Positions 51,409 to 60,224 of a DNA stretch of 64,000 bases are shown piece after piece. The DNA lies in contig NZ_JAKRWM010000029.1 of NCBI RefSeq assembly GCF_022352055.1, positions 1 to 64,000 of the forward strand, in the 5' to 3' direction. The position numbers and the translations under genes are program-made. The stretch's first letter is position 1. Each line of letters starts with the position of its first letter. The stretch comes from Cohnella mopanensis. Its GTDB lineage: Bacteria; Bacillota; Bacilli; Paenibacillales; Paenibacillaceae. The notes under the pieces are model-generated. The model saw only the letters and a list, made by a program, of their open reading frames with translations. It did no database searches and was not told where the DNA came from.

Positions 51409-54063
51409 ATGCCGAAGATCAAAGAAGTTCTCGTATTGCACCACAGTCATCTCGATGTCGGCTACACGCACGCGCAACCGATATTGCTGGAACTGCAAAA
51501 AAAGTATATAGACGAAGCGTTGCAGTTGTGCGAGCAAACGGAACAATGGGAGGAACGAGATCGCTTCCGCTGGACGTGTGAGTCCAGTTATCCGGTGCTG
51601 TTATGGCTGGAGACGGCCCGTCCGGAGCAGGTCGACCGCATGAAGCGGTTTCTGCGCAACGGGCAAATGAACCTGTCGGCTTCTTTCCTGCATGCGACTC
51701 CGTTATGCACGGCGGAAGAGATGACAAGGATGCTGCAGCCGATCGCCAGGCTTCGTTCCGAGTTCGGTATCGAAATGACAACGGCGATCCATCATGACGT
51801 GAACGGCCAGCCTTGGCCATATGCGCAGCTGCTGCTCGATGCCGGCGTCGATTTTTTCATTATGGGCATCAACATTCACTTCGGCGGATTCCCGCTATCC
51901 CGGCCCAACGCGTTTCAATGGGTTGCGCCGGACGGCCGGAAGCTGCTTACGTATAACGGAGAACATTATTCCATCTTCAGCCAAGTGTGCAACGTCAACG
52001 CGAAGGATACGGGCGTTATGGCGGAAGGCCTTGCGAAATATTTGGCGGGCATCGAAGCGAACCCGGACTATCCGTTCGATTTCGTCTACTTGACCGCGAC
52101 GAACTTACCGCTTTACGATAACAACCCGCCGGACTACGAGCTCGCGGCGCTGATTCGAAAGTGGAACGCGGAAGGTCGCGAGCCTACGATCTCGTTCGTC
52201 ACGCCGGAGCAATTAAGGGATCGAGTGAATGCGAAGAAAGATCTCCTGCAAGAGCATACGGGGGATTGGACCGACTACTGGAATTTCGGTTCGGGAAGCG
52301 CGGCCAAGGAAACGAAGCTGAACCGCAGAACGAAGCAAGGAATGAAGGCCGTCGATTTGCTAGATTCGTTCGGGAGAGAAGTAGAAGATGCTTCGTATGA
52401 GCGGGTCAAGAAGCAGGCATGGGAACAAATCATGCTGTACGACGAGCACACCTGGGGCGCGTTTAATTCGATCAGCGAGCCGCATCATCCGAATACCAAT
52501 ATTCAATGGATGCACAAAGCGCATTACGCTTATCAAGCGAACAGCCTTACCGGTTATTTGCTAGGGACGCGGTTGGAACAGTTGGCGGATAATCCGCCGC
52601 AATCCGAGGAACCGGAAGGGCTGCTGCTGGTGAACCCTTCGTCTTATCCGATCATGCACGACGTCCAAATCCCTTCCAGCTTCACGACACCCGGTCGGCA
52701 TCTGGCGGCGGATCGCATGCGCCACGTCCTGATGAACAACGAACGGAATCCGCTGAATACGAGCTACGGCATCGTCGAGCTTCCGCCGTTCAGTTGGCGC
52801 AAGATCCCTTTGCGCGAATTGAACCCGGCAGATCCGTCGGCTTCGGTCGAAGTGTTCCCGGGCAAGATCGTAGTCAACGGGGAAGGAATTTGGGAACGCG
52901 AAGAAGTCGTCGAGGAGGGGCGAATCGAGACGCCATTCCACCGATTGAGGTTTAACCCATTGACCGGGCGGATTACGAGTCTGTTCGATAAGCGGAACGA
53001 CTGGGAGACGCTTGATTCCGAAAGTCCGTGGACGCTGTTCCAATACGTTCAGGAAACCGTCGATCCGATGTTTCACTGCAATAACCGCAGCGCGATCTTC
53101 CCGCGGGACACGGCGAAAGGGAACGAAGGGATCAGCGTATGGAATCATGAGTGGAAAGCTCGCAGGCAAACTTATTCTAAGTTGCTCTCTTGCCGGGTTG
53201 AGCGAGGGGCGAACTGCGCATCGTTGATTCTGAGGTGGGATGCGCCGGGCGTCGAGGAGTTAGAGCAGCAAATTACTTTGTTCGGCAACCGCGGCGATAT
53301 CGAGCTGAAAGCCAGCTTTATTAAGCAGGATATTACGACTCCGGAAGGAACGTATTTCGCGTTTCCGCTGAACTTGAAGAAGTGGCGCTGCCATTATGAT
53401 ACGGCGGGACAATTCGTCGAATTGGACGCGCAGCAGTTGCCCGGCGTATGCAGGGATTACTTGACGGTAGACAAAAGCGTCTCCGTTGCCGACGATCGGC
53501 ACGGAGTCACGCTCGTTTGCGTCGACGCGCCGCTCGTGCAGGTCGGGGATTTCCACTTCGGTAAGGAACAGAAGCAGGTGGAACGCCACGACAATCCGCT
53601 GCTGCTAGCTTGGCCAATGAACAACTATTGGGACACGAATTTCCGCGCTCGCCAGCCGGGCTTCAACTCGTTTACTTACGTGTTGTCGACGTTCCGGGAA
53701 TTCGACCCCGCGGCGACGATGGCAAAAGCCCTTCAGGCCGTTACGCCCGTGCTTTCGGTCCCCGCGGTCGTATGCCCGGAAGAAGAAGTAGGTACGCTCA
53801 TTGAGTTGAGCGGAGACGAAGGCGTTCATTTGTTCGACGTCAAACGTTCCGACAACGGTTTGGGCATCGTCGTCCGGCTCGCGAATTGCACGGACGGCGC
53901 AACCCGGTCGCGGATCGGATTCCCGGGCAGAGCGATCGAAGCCGCTTGCCTGACGGACGCGCTTGAGCAATTCCGCGCCGGTATCGACGAGGTAAACGAA
54001 CAGAACCTAACGGTTAATCTCGGATCGAAGCAATTGGCGCATGTTTACGTGGTCTTGACGTAG
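51409..54063 (+). CDS. GH38-type alpha-mannosidase-like glycoside hydrolase (divergent, importer 4)
   Basis: An 884-residue intracellular protein (no signal peptide) whose first 350 residues show the GH38 active-site layout: metal ligands His14 and Asp16 in HHSHLDVGYT, the presumed nucleophile Asp130 in IHHDVNGQPW, and His347 in YDEHTWGA. It lacks the helical N-terminal domain seen in standard GH38 enzymes such as the one at 60225, and the nucleophile motif differs from the usual DxFGxS. The C-terminal half is beta-rich, as in GH38. AAGGAGAGG precedes the ATG. It likely cleaves an alpha-mannoside or related sugar imported by importer 4. Substrate uncertain. Confidence 0.8.
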   Translation: MPKIKEVLVLHHSHLDVGYTHAQPILLELQKKYIDEALQLCEQTEQWEERDRFRWTCESSYPVLLWLETARPEQVDRMKRFLRNGQMNLSASFLHATPLCTAEEMTRMLQPIARLRSEFGIEMTTAIHHDVNGQPWPYAQLLLDAGVDFFIMGINIHFGGFPLSRPNAFQWVAPDGRKLLTYNGEHYSIFSQVCNVNAKDTGVMAEGLAKYLAGIEANPDYPFDFVYLTATNLPLYDNNPPDYELAALIRKWNAEGREPTISFVTPEQLRDRVNAKKDLLQEHTGDWTDYWNFGSGSAAKETKLNRRTKQGMKAVDLLDSFGREVEDASYERVKKQAWEQIMLYDEHTWGAFNSISEPHHPNTNIQWMHKAHYAYQANSLTGYLLGTRLEQLADNPPQSEEPEGLLLVNPSSYPIMHDVQIPSSFTTPGRHLAADRMRHVLMNNERNPLNTSYGIVELPPFSWRKIPLRELNPADPSASVEVFPGKIVVNGEGIWEREEVVEEGRIETPFHRLRFNPLTGRITSLFDKRNDWETLDSESPWTLFQYVQETVDPMFHCNNRSAIFPRDTAKGNEGISVWNHEWKARRQTYSKLLSCRVERGANCASLILRWDAPGVEELEQQITLFGNRGDIELKASFIKQDITTPEGTYFAFPLNLKKWRCHYDTAGQFVELDAQQLPGVCRDYLTVDKSVSVADDRHGVTLVCVDAPLVQVGDFHFGKEQKQVERHDNPLLLAWPMNNYWDTNFRARQPGFNSFTYVLSTFREFDPAATMAKALQAVTPVLSVPAVVCPEEEVGTLIELSGDEGVHLFDVKRSDNGLGIVVRLANCTDGATRSRIGFPGRAIEAACLTDALEQFRAGIDEVNEQNLTVNLGSKQLAHVYVVLT

Positions 54064-54098
54064 ATCAAGAATGGAAAATGTAAATGATATAAAACTAA

Positions 54099-54134
54099 AG
54101 GGCAGCCAGATATTGATTCTGGTTGCCCTCTTCT
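54099..54134. terminator. Bidirectional terminator between convergent genes
   Basis: AGGGCAGCCAGA (54099-54110) pairs with TCTGGTTGCCCT (54118-54129) with one G-T pair and a 7-nt loop. It is followed by CTTCT on the plus strand; the minus strand ends in a run containing TTTAGTTTT. Confidence 0.8.
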
Positions 54135-54143
54135 ATGAGGCGA

Positions 54144-54174
54144 CAATTTATTGCAGACCCAATTTATTGCAGAC
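54144..54174. repeat. Short direct repeat at the end of the AraC-type gene
   Basis: CAATTTATTGCAGAC occurs at 54144-54158 and 54160-54174. The second copy ends on the first base of the minus-strand stop codon. A small slippage duplication. Confidence 0.85.
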
Positions 54175-56429
54175 TACGGGATACCCGGTTGGCTTTCCCG
54201 ATATTGCTTTGGCGTTAACCCTGTAAGTTTCTTAAAAGCGGCGAAAAAGTGGCTTTTTGTAAGAAAGCCCGACCGCTCAATGATTTCGTACATGGTCAAG
54301 TCGGTGGACGTAAGCAGTTTTTTCGCGAGCGCAATTTTCTCGGTCAAAATATAATCGGACATGGTCATACCTGTGACTTCCCGGTGCATTTGACGCAAGT
54401 AACTGATCGAAAAGGAAAGATGTTCAGCGATGCGTTCCACGCTTAATTGAGGGTCTTGCAGATGTGTGCGGATATATTCGTGTATCTCATGAACGACCTT
54501 TTCTTGCCGAGTTTTTACTTTGGGTATCGTCATCTCCGAAATGATTTCACGAATGACATCCTCAAGCCATGCTTGCAATTGAGCCAAGGTGCCGAACCTC
54601 TCGAGAACTTTATGAATCCCTTTAAATTTCTGAATCGCATTGAGCTTATTGAACGCTTTCGTCAAATCGTACACGAGATGAATGATGTTCAGTTTGCAGT
54701 CCGAATAGGAACAGCCCGCGAATATTTTCATCAGTTGTTGGAGTTTGTCGATCGCCTGCTCGAATTGGCCATTCTGGATACATTGGATCAATTCTTGCGA
54801 AGAGAACTCAGTCGTGGGGAGCGACTGCACGAAATCCTCGTATTCGTCTTCCATAAAGACATGATTTTCCCCGCTCAGGAATTTCAGCATCGTCAATTCA
54901 TAGACGTGTTGATTAAGAATGCGCAAGTCGTCTTGTGAAGAAGTTGCGTTACTAATGGCAAGGGAAACGCTGATTTTGGTAATGGAATGGATATGCTCCT
55001 GGATATCGTTCAGCAACGGCAGCAATGTGACGGGATCTTGTTCTTCGGAACCGATCAATAGAACAAGATGGTCGGAGCCAAGATCCAGGCTTTCCGCAGC
55101 GATCCCCCGTTTATGCAAAATTTCTTCGGAAATGTTTCGAATGGCGTATTTCAACAGCTTACGAGAATTAAAGTCGTATTGATCGCAAAAAGCCAGATAA
55201 GAGTCAATGCGAATGACGGATAAATAAAGGTAATTCATGTGCAACAGCTTTGTTTCCTGCAAAAAAAAGCGACGGCTCTTCTGATTGAGATTGCCTTGAA
55301 ATATCCATTGGCTCAAATGCTCGGAACGAATTAATTCCCGATGATCCCGAATGGAAGAGTGCAGTTGCTCTACATTGGATAATATCGCTTCAAGTCCCCG
55401 GTCGATCATTTTCATCTCGCTGTTGGCAAGAATAGAAGAGATCGTATTCTTGCCGCTCAAGTCCGCCTTGTATTTTTCTATAATTTTTTCGGCTAACTGC
55501 GAGAGGGAGCCCAAGGAACGACGAGAGCTAATAAAAAACAGAATCGCAATAAGACCTAGCGATAAGAACGAAAAAGTCAGGAGTTTCTCCTTAAAAGCTT
55601 TGGTTCGCTGCGTGATATAACCGTAATTATTTGCATAGTAAAAGTTCCAATCATACATGTCGGATACAGCTTTATTGATATAAAATCGATCGCCTTGAAA
55701 TTCAATTTCGATTTTACTTTCCCTATTAGAGCGGAAGCTCTTATCGATGGCTTGATCCAGCTCGAGGAATGCACCTCCCATAATTCTTTGGCCGTCGGCG
55801 GTGAAAATACTAACATCATTAGTCTCTTCGAGGTTGGGACCGAACAAGTAATTCATGAGCTTTGTTTTGTCTATCAACAGGACCAGATATCCGTATTCCT
55901 TTTTATTAGGGGATGTAGGTACAATCATTGTCAAATATTCCGTATCGTCCACGATGTGGTTAAAAAACGATAAGTACATGTCATTATTTAGGGTAACTTT
56001 CTCAAGTATCGCTTGATCCTCAAAATCTTTGAAAGCGCTTTTACCAATTTTGGAGTCAATCACAGATTGGGTAAGTGAATTAATAATGTAGGTTCTGGAG
56101 ATGAAAGGCTCATTATACATAAAGTTGTTTTGTGATTTCATGGCGGCCACCGCCAAAAGTTGGTCGTTTCGATCTCCTAATAACCAGTACTGAATATTTT
56201 GATCTTCATACATGCTTAAAGCATAGCCCTTAAACTTTTCCAGCACATACTCGGTATTATCCCGTATTTCATTGACTTTGGTATGCGCCGTGCGGTCAAC
56301 CTCTTCGATGGCGTAACGCGAAAATTGTGTCGTAATCAAAAAAATAAACGGCAGAAACACTATGATGAACACTGCCATGAACAGCATGAAGTTTCGGAAA
56401 TAAATACGCTGGAAAGCGACAAGTTGCAT
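54174..56429 (-). CDS. Membrane-spanning AraC-family regulator (importer 5)
   Basis: 751 residues with the same plan as the protein at 45278: helix 1 about 13-35, outer dCache-like domain about 40-285, helix 2 about 290-310, YesN-like middle domain, and C-terminal AraC helix-turn-helix (SISYLRQMHREVTG, ending LTPKQYRESQ). No kinase motifs. It is divergent from importer 5, with 216 bp between the start codons, and should regulate it. An intragenic cre-like site (TGAAAGCGCTTTTA, 56030-56043) lies near its 5' end. Ribosome site AGGGGGG precedes ATG 56429. Confidence 0.9.
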   Translation of the reverse strand: MQLVAFQRIYFRNFMLFMAVFIIVFLPFIFLITTQFSRYAIEEVDRTAHTKVNEIRDNTEYVLEKFKGYALSMYEDQNIQYWLLGDRNDQLLAVAAMKSQNNFMYNEPFISRTYIINSLTQSVIDSKIGKSAFKDFEDQAILEKVTLNNDMYLSFFNHIVDDTEYLTMIVPTSPNKKEYGYLVLLIDKTKLMNYLFGPNLEETNDVSIFTADGQRIMGGAFLELDQAIDKSFRSNRESKIEIEFQGDRFYINKAVSDMYDWNFYYANNYGYITQRTKAFKEKLLTFSFLSLGLIAILFFISSRRSLGSLSQLAEKIIEKYKADLSGKNTISSILANSEMKMIDRGLEAILSNVEQLHSSIRDHRELIRSEHLSQWIFQGNLNQKSRRFFLQETKLLHMNYLYLSVIRIDSYLAFCDQYDFNSRKLLKYAIRNISEEILHKRGIAAESLDLGSDHLVLLIGSEEQDPVTLLPLLNDIQEHIHSITKISVSLAISNATSSQDDLRILNQHVYELTMLKFLSGENHVFMEDEYEDFVQSLPTTEFSSQELIQCIQNGQFEQAIDKLQQLMKIFAGCSYSDCKLNIIHLVYDLTKAFNKLNAIQKFKGIHKVLERFGTLAQLQAWLEDVIREIISEMTIPKVKTRQEKVVHEIHEYIRTHLQDPQLSVERIAEHLSFSISYLRQMHREVTGMTMSDYILTEKIALAKKLLTSTDLTMYEIIERSGFLTKSHFFAAFKKLTGLTPKQYRESQPGIP

Positions 56430-56645
56430 ACATGCCCCCCTGAGGATACATAGTTACTCTTATTATATCAAACCCTCAAGATCTAATCGGTCCTCATTCT
56501 GATACTCGAGTGTTCATTCCGATTTTTCTGTGTATAACTAAGGTTCGATGCCGATTTGACGACTCTAGAACCGTTATCAGGACTTCCATGCGTCGCGCTG
56601 CGAATGCTATTCTCGGTGCAACCAATAAGAAAAGGAGGAAACTGA

Positions 56646-57557
56646 ATGAGCCTGATTAGAGAAATCTACAAGCATCGCTACATTTACTCGTTAGCAATAC
56701 CTGGACTACTCATTTTATTCGTTTTTTCCTATTTACCTCTAGCAGGTCATTTACTTGCATTTAAAAGATTCGAGCAGGCAAAAGGGATTTGGGGCAGCCC
56801 GTGGGTAGGTTTCGAAAACTTCCGATTCTTTTTCGGAAATCCGGATTGGATTCATATTACGTGGAACACCGTGTATTTGAACTCCTTTTTCCTAATCGCC
56901 GAAATTGGAATCGCGACTTTGCTGGCGCTGTTTTTAAACGAAGTACGCCATGCGTTATTTAAACGTTTTTTGCAATCCGTAGTGTTTTTACCCTATTTTA
57001 TCTCCTGGCTCGTCGTTTCGCTAATGGTATTTGGGATACTCGGCAACACGGACGGCATCGTCAATCACCTGTTGATTAAGACTGGGATAGATCAGGTGGA
57101 TTGGTACCAAACACCGTGGATTTGGCCGATGATCCTAACCGTTATAAGGGCTTGGAAAAATGCAGGTTATTTGTCGATTATTCTGCTTGCGGCGATCACG
57201 GGTATTTCGGGCGAATATTATGAGAGCGCGAAAATCGACGGCGCAACGCGTCTGCAGCAAATTACGAAAATTACCCTTCCATTATTGAGGCCGACCATTA
57301 TCGTACTGACGCTCCTCGGAATCGGGCGAATCTTTTATGGGGATTTCGGCATGATCTACGCCATTATTCAAGACAACGGCGTGTTGTTCTCCAGTACGGA
57401 CGTTATCGATACTTACTCGTATCGCGCTTTGCGACAATTGGGAGATTTCAGTATGTCGTCGGCGATAGTACTCTATCAATCCATGATGGGGCTTGTAACC
57501 ATTCTAATATTCAACACGATCGTGCGGAAAATCGACAAAGATTCAAGATTGTTCTGA
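56646..57557 (+). CDS. Sugar ABC importer permease, LplB-type (importer 5)
   Basis: 303 residues, AAAGGAGG before the ATG. Helix 1 LAIPGLLILFVFSYLPLAG; EAA loop ESAKIDGATRLQQITK. Clearly paralogous to the importer 4 permease at 47838 (shared FERxKGIWGSxWxGxxNF-type segment and ending VRKIDKDSRLF). The promoter must lie in the 216-bp divergent region, where no clear boxes were resolved. Confidence 0.93.
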   Translation: MSLIREIYKHRYIYSLAIPGLLILFVFSYLPLAGHLLAFKRFEQAKGIWGSPWVGFENFRFFFGNPDWIHITWNTVYLNSFFLIAEIGIATLLALFLNEVRHALFKRFLQSVVFLPYFISWLVVSLMVFGILGNTDGIVNHLLIKTGIDQVDWYQTPWIWPMILTVIRAWKNAGYLSIILLAAITGISGEYYESAKIDGATRLQQITKITLPLLRPTIIVLTLLGIGRIFYGDFGMIYAIIQDNGVLFSSTDVIDTYSYRALRQLGDFSMSSAIVLYQSMMGLVTILIFNTIVRKIDKDSRLF

Positions 57558-57583
57558 ATCGGATTATTAAAGAGGGAGTGCAC

Positions 57584-58492
57584 ATGGAGAAGAACTTGAA
57601 AATTGCTTCGAGCCCTACAGCGAGAAATGAAAAACCGTTTCTCGAGCATTTCTTAAGCTTCATCATTTATTCGGTTCTTTTATTGTTCGCCATCGCATGT
57701 TTGTTGCCATTTTGGATCGTCTTCATCGATTCGTTCGCTACTGAGAGCTCGCTTATTCAGGATGGCTTTCAGTTATGGCCAAGCCATTTCGGCTTGGAAG
57801 CCTATCGGTATTTATTTATGGGCAATCAGGTTTTAAGCAGCTATGGCGTAACGCTGATCGTAACCGGCGTCGGAACGGTTGTCGCGCTTTGGGTAACGGC
57901 AACATTCGCCTATGTGCTTGCCCATCCCAAGATCAAATATAACAATTTGCTATCCATGATGACCTATATACCTATGGTTTTCGGTACAGGATTGGTCGGG
58001 TTTTATTTATTGATCGTCAATTGGCTTCATCTGAAAGATACGTTTTGGGCGCTTATTTTGCCTTATCTCGTTAATCCGTTTCTGGCTTTTATTTTCGTCT
58101 CCTTTTACCGCTCGCTCCCTTATGAGATTAACGAGTCGGCGACCGTAGACGGCGCGAACGAATGGCGTATTTTTTTCCAAATTGTAAGGCCGATCGTTAC
58201 GCCGGTCATGGTTACCGTCGGCTTGTTTTACGCTTTGCAATATTGGAATGACTGGTGGCTTGGTCTGCTGTTCATTGATAATTCGGATTTATACCCGCTG
58301 CAAATCTTGCTCAGGCAGCTTCTCGGTTCAGCCGATGCGCTGAGGCTTACGGCTTCTTATGGGATTTCGCCGCCTTCAACAGGACTTAAACTTGCCATGG
58401 TTATCGTTACAATCGGACCGATCATTTTCGCTTATCCGTTTATACAGAAGTATTTTGTGAAAGGTTTGACGATAGGAGCCGTAAAAGGCTAA
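57584..58492 (+). CDS. Sugar ABC importer permease, YtcP-type (importer 5)
   Basis: ATG 57584 behind AGAGGGAG; GTG 57578 is an alternative two codons earlier. 302 residues, EAA loop ESATVDGANEWRIFFQ, ending KYFVKGLTIGAVKG. It pairs with the LplB-type permease 26 bp upstream. Confidence 0.92.
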   Translation: MEKNLKIASSPTARNEKPFLEHFLSFIIYSVLLLFAIACLLPFWIVFIDSFATESSLIQDGFQLWPSHFGLEAYRYLFMGNQVLSSYGVTLIVTGVGTVVALWVTATFAYVLAHPKIKYNNLLSMMTYIPMVFGTGLVGFYLLIVNWLHLKDTFWALILPYLVNPFLAFIFVSFYRSLPYEINESATVDGANEWRIFFQIVRPIVTPVMVTVGLFYALQYWNDWWLGLLFIDNSDLYPLQILLRQLLGSADALRLTASYGISPPSTGLKLAMVIVTIGPIIFAYPFIQKYFVKGLTIGAVKG

Positions 58493-58560
58493 CGATGGTT
58501 TTTATCGGTAATCGCCGATGGAAATAATAAACCAAACAATTTTGGGAGGGTCTTATCCGT

Positions 58561-60162
58561 ATGAAACAAAAGAGAATAGCTTTGCTCATGCTTGCCGCCG
58601 CACTCTGTCTGACAGTCGTGCTTGGCGGGTGCAGTAAATCGAATTCTGCAACCGTCACGAACACACCGGCAGCGACGAACACACCGTCTGCGGCGAACGA
58701 TGCGGACGAAACGGCATCGAAAAGTGCCGGCAGCGATCCGGTCACTTTGAAAATCGTCGTTCCCGGAAAGAAGCTTTCGAACTACGATGCCATTAAAAAA
58801 GCCGTTGAGACAAAACTTGCGTCGGATGGCCAAAACACGAAAATCGATTTTGTTTACGTTGATTGGTCCGATTTGGATCAGAAAACCAAAGTCATGCTGG
58901 CTTCCGGTGAAAATATCGATTTGATCTTCGATGCGCCTTGGCTGCATATTAACCAAATGATTGCTGCGGGGTACTATGAAGATCTTGGCGATTTGCTCAA
59001 CAAGTATGGAGCTAACGTATTGAAAAATCGGTCCGAGCAAGTATGGGATGCAAACAAATTCAACGGCAAAATCATGGGGATCCCTTTGGGGATTTACCTC
59101 ACGCAAGGCCATTCCATCAACATCCGCAAGGATCTGCGTGAACAATTAGGATTGTCCCCGGTCAAAACGTGGGATGATTTGGTGAAGTACTTGTACGCGG
59201 TGAAAGAAAAGTATCCGAACATTACTCCGTATTGGCCGCACCCCAGCGATATTTCTTATTCAACGGTGAACTGGCAAGTCCGAGTCGATACAGAGCTTCA
59301 AATGCGCCCGACCGGCGTGATCGGGGCCGACCTGGTTCTCAACTTCAAAGGCAACGATGGCAAAGTAAACAATTTATTTGATCAAATGGAACCGAAAGTA
59401 TGGGACATGATCAAACAGGCTCGTCAAATGTATACGGATAAAATCATTAATCAAGATACTTTGACAACCAAACTCGGTACCGGAGATTCCCTGCAGCAAG
59501 GCAAGGCGGCGGCAGCCCCTATCATGCTCTTTGGACTGACCCATACGAAGGATCAAATGAAGCAGGCAGGAGATAATGCAGAGCTTGAGGTAGTCCGCTT
59601 ATTTGACTTTACGAAAGGCAACAACATTTCTACATTTACTCAAGATAACTTCGTAGCAATTCCAAAAGTAAGCAAAAATAAAGAACGCGCAATGATGTTC
59701 CTTGATTGGGCTAACGCCAATGAGGAAAACTACATGCTGGTCGAACACGGTATCGAGGGGACAGACTGGAAGAAAGTTGGCGATAACAAATTCCAACAGC
59801 TTGTACCTGGAGAGGATGTTAACGGCGGCGGTCTTGCTTCATTTAGCTTGATCTGGAACCCAGTCTTGGAAAAAACGATCGATACGGATGATGACGATAC
59901 GATGAATGCAAACAACTTTATCAAAGATTCCGACAATTTTACGAAGGATATATTAACGGGCTTCACATTCGATTCGGCGCCGGTAAAAAATGAAATCGCT
60001 CAATACGGTGCGGTTCAGGCTAAATATTACGCCGGCATTTTCAACGGCGTGCTCGATCCGGATAAAATCTGGGAAAAATTCAAAAGCGAAGGGGCAGCAC
60101 CTCTGAAGAAAATTCAAACCGAACTTCAAACACAAATCGATACGTTCCTTGCATCAAAGTAA
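58561..60162 (+). CDS. Sugar ABC importer solute-binding lipoprotein (importer 5)
   Basis: 533 residues with lipobox LGGC (Cys24) and a Thr/Ala/Asn linker. Binding-fold motifs VDWSDLDQKTKVMLASGENIDL and VEHGIEGTDWKKVG show close kinship with the importer 4 receptor. GGGAGGG precedes the ATG. It lies between the permeases and a GH38 alpha-mannosidase, so alpha-mannosides are the likely ligands. Confidence 0.9.
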   Translation: MKQKRIALLMLAAALCLTVVLGGCSKSNSATVTNTPAATNTPSAANDADETASKSAGSDPVTLKIVVPGKKLSNYDAIKKAVETKLASDGQNTKIDFVYVDWSDLDQKTKVMLASGENIDLIFDAPWLHINQMIAAGYYEDLGDLLNKYGANVLKNRSEQVWDANKFNGKIMGIPLGIYLTQGHSINIRKDLREQLGLSPVKTWDDLVKYLYAVKEKYPNITPYWPHPSDISYSTVNWQVRVDTELQMRPTGVIGADLVLNFKGNDGKVNNLFDQMEPKVWDMIKQARQMYTDKIINQDTLTTKLGTGDSLQQGKAAAAPIMLFGLTHTKDQMKQAGDNAELEVVRLFDFTKGNNISTFTQDNFVAIPKVSKNKERAMMFLDWANANEENYMLVEHGIEGTDWKKVGDNKFQQLVPGEDVNGGGLASFSLIWNPVLEKTIDTDDDDTMNANNFIKDSDNFTKDILTGFTFDSAPVKNEIAQYGAVQAKYYAGIFNGVLDPDKIWEKFKSEGAAPLKKIQTELQTQIDTFLASK

Positions 60163-60173
60163 TCGCAGCTTAG

Positions 60174-60197
60174 ACGGGGATGCATGTGCATCCCCGT
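60174..60197 (+). terminator. Intercistronic hairpin before the alpha-mannosidase gene
   Basis: ACGGGGATGC (60174-60183) pairs perfectly with GCATCCCCGT (60188-60197), 4-nt loop, with TATTTT about 5 bases later. It stands just before the mannosidase ribosome site and may act as a partial terminator. Confidence 0.6.
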
Positions 60198-60224
60198 TCA
60201 CTATTTTCAGGAGGAGAATGCACC

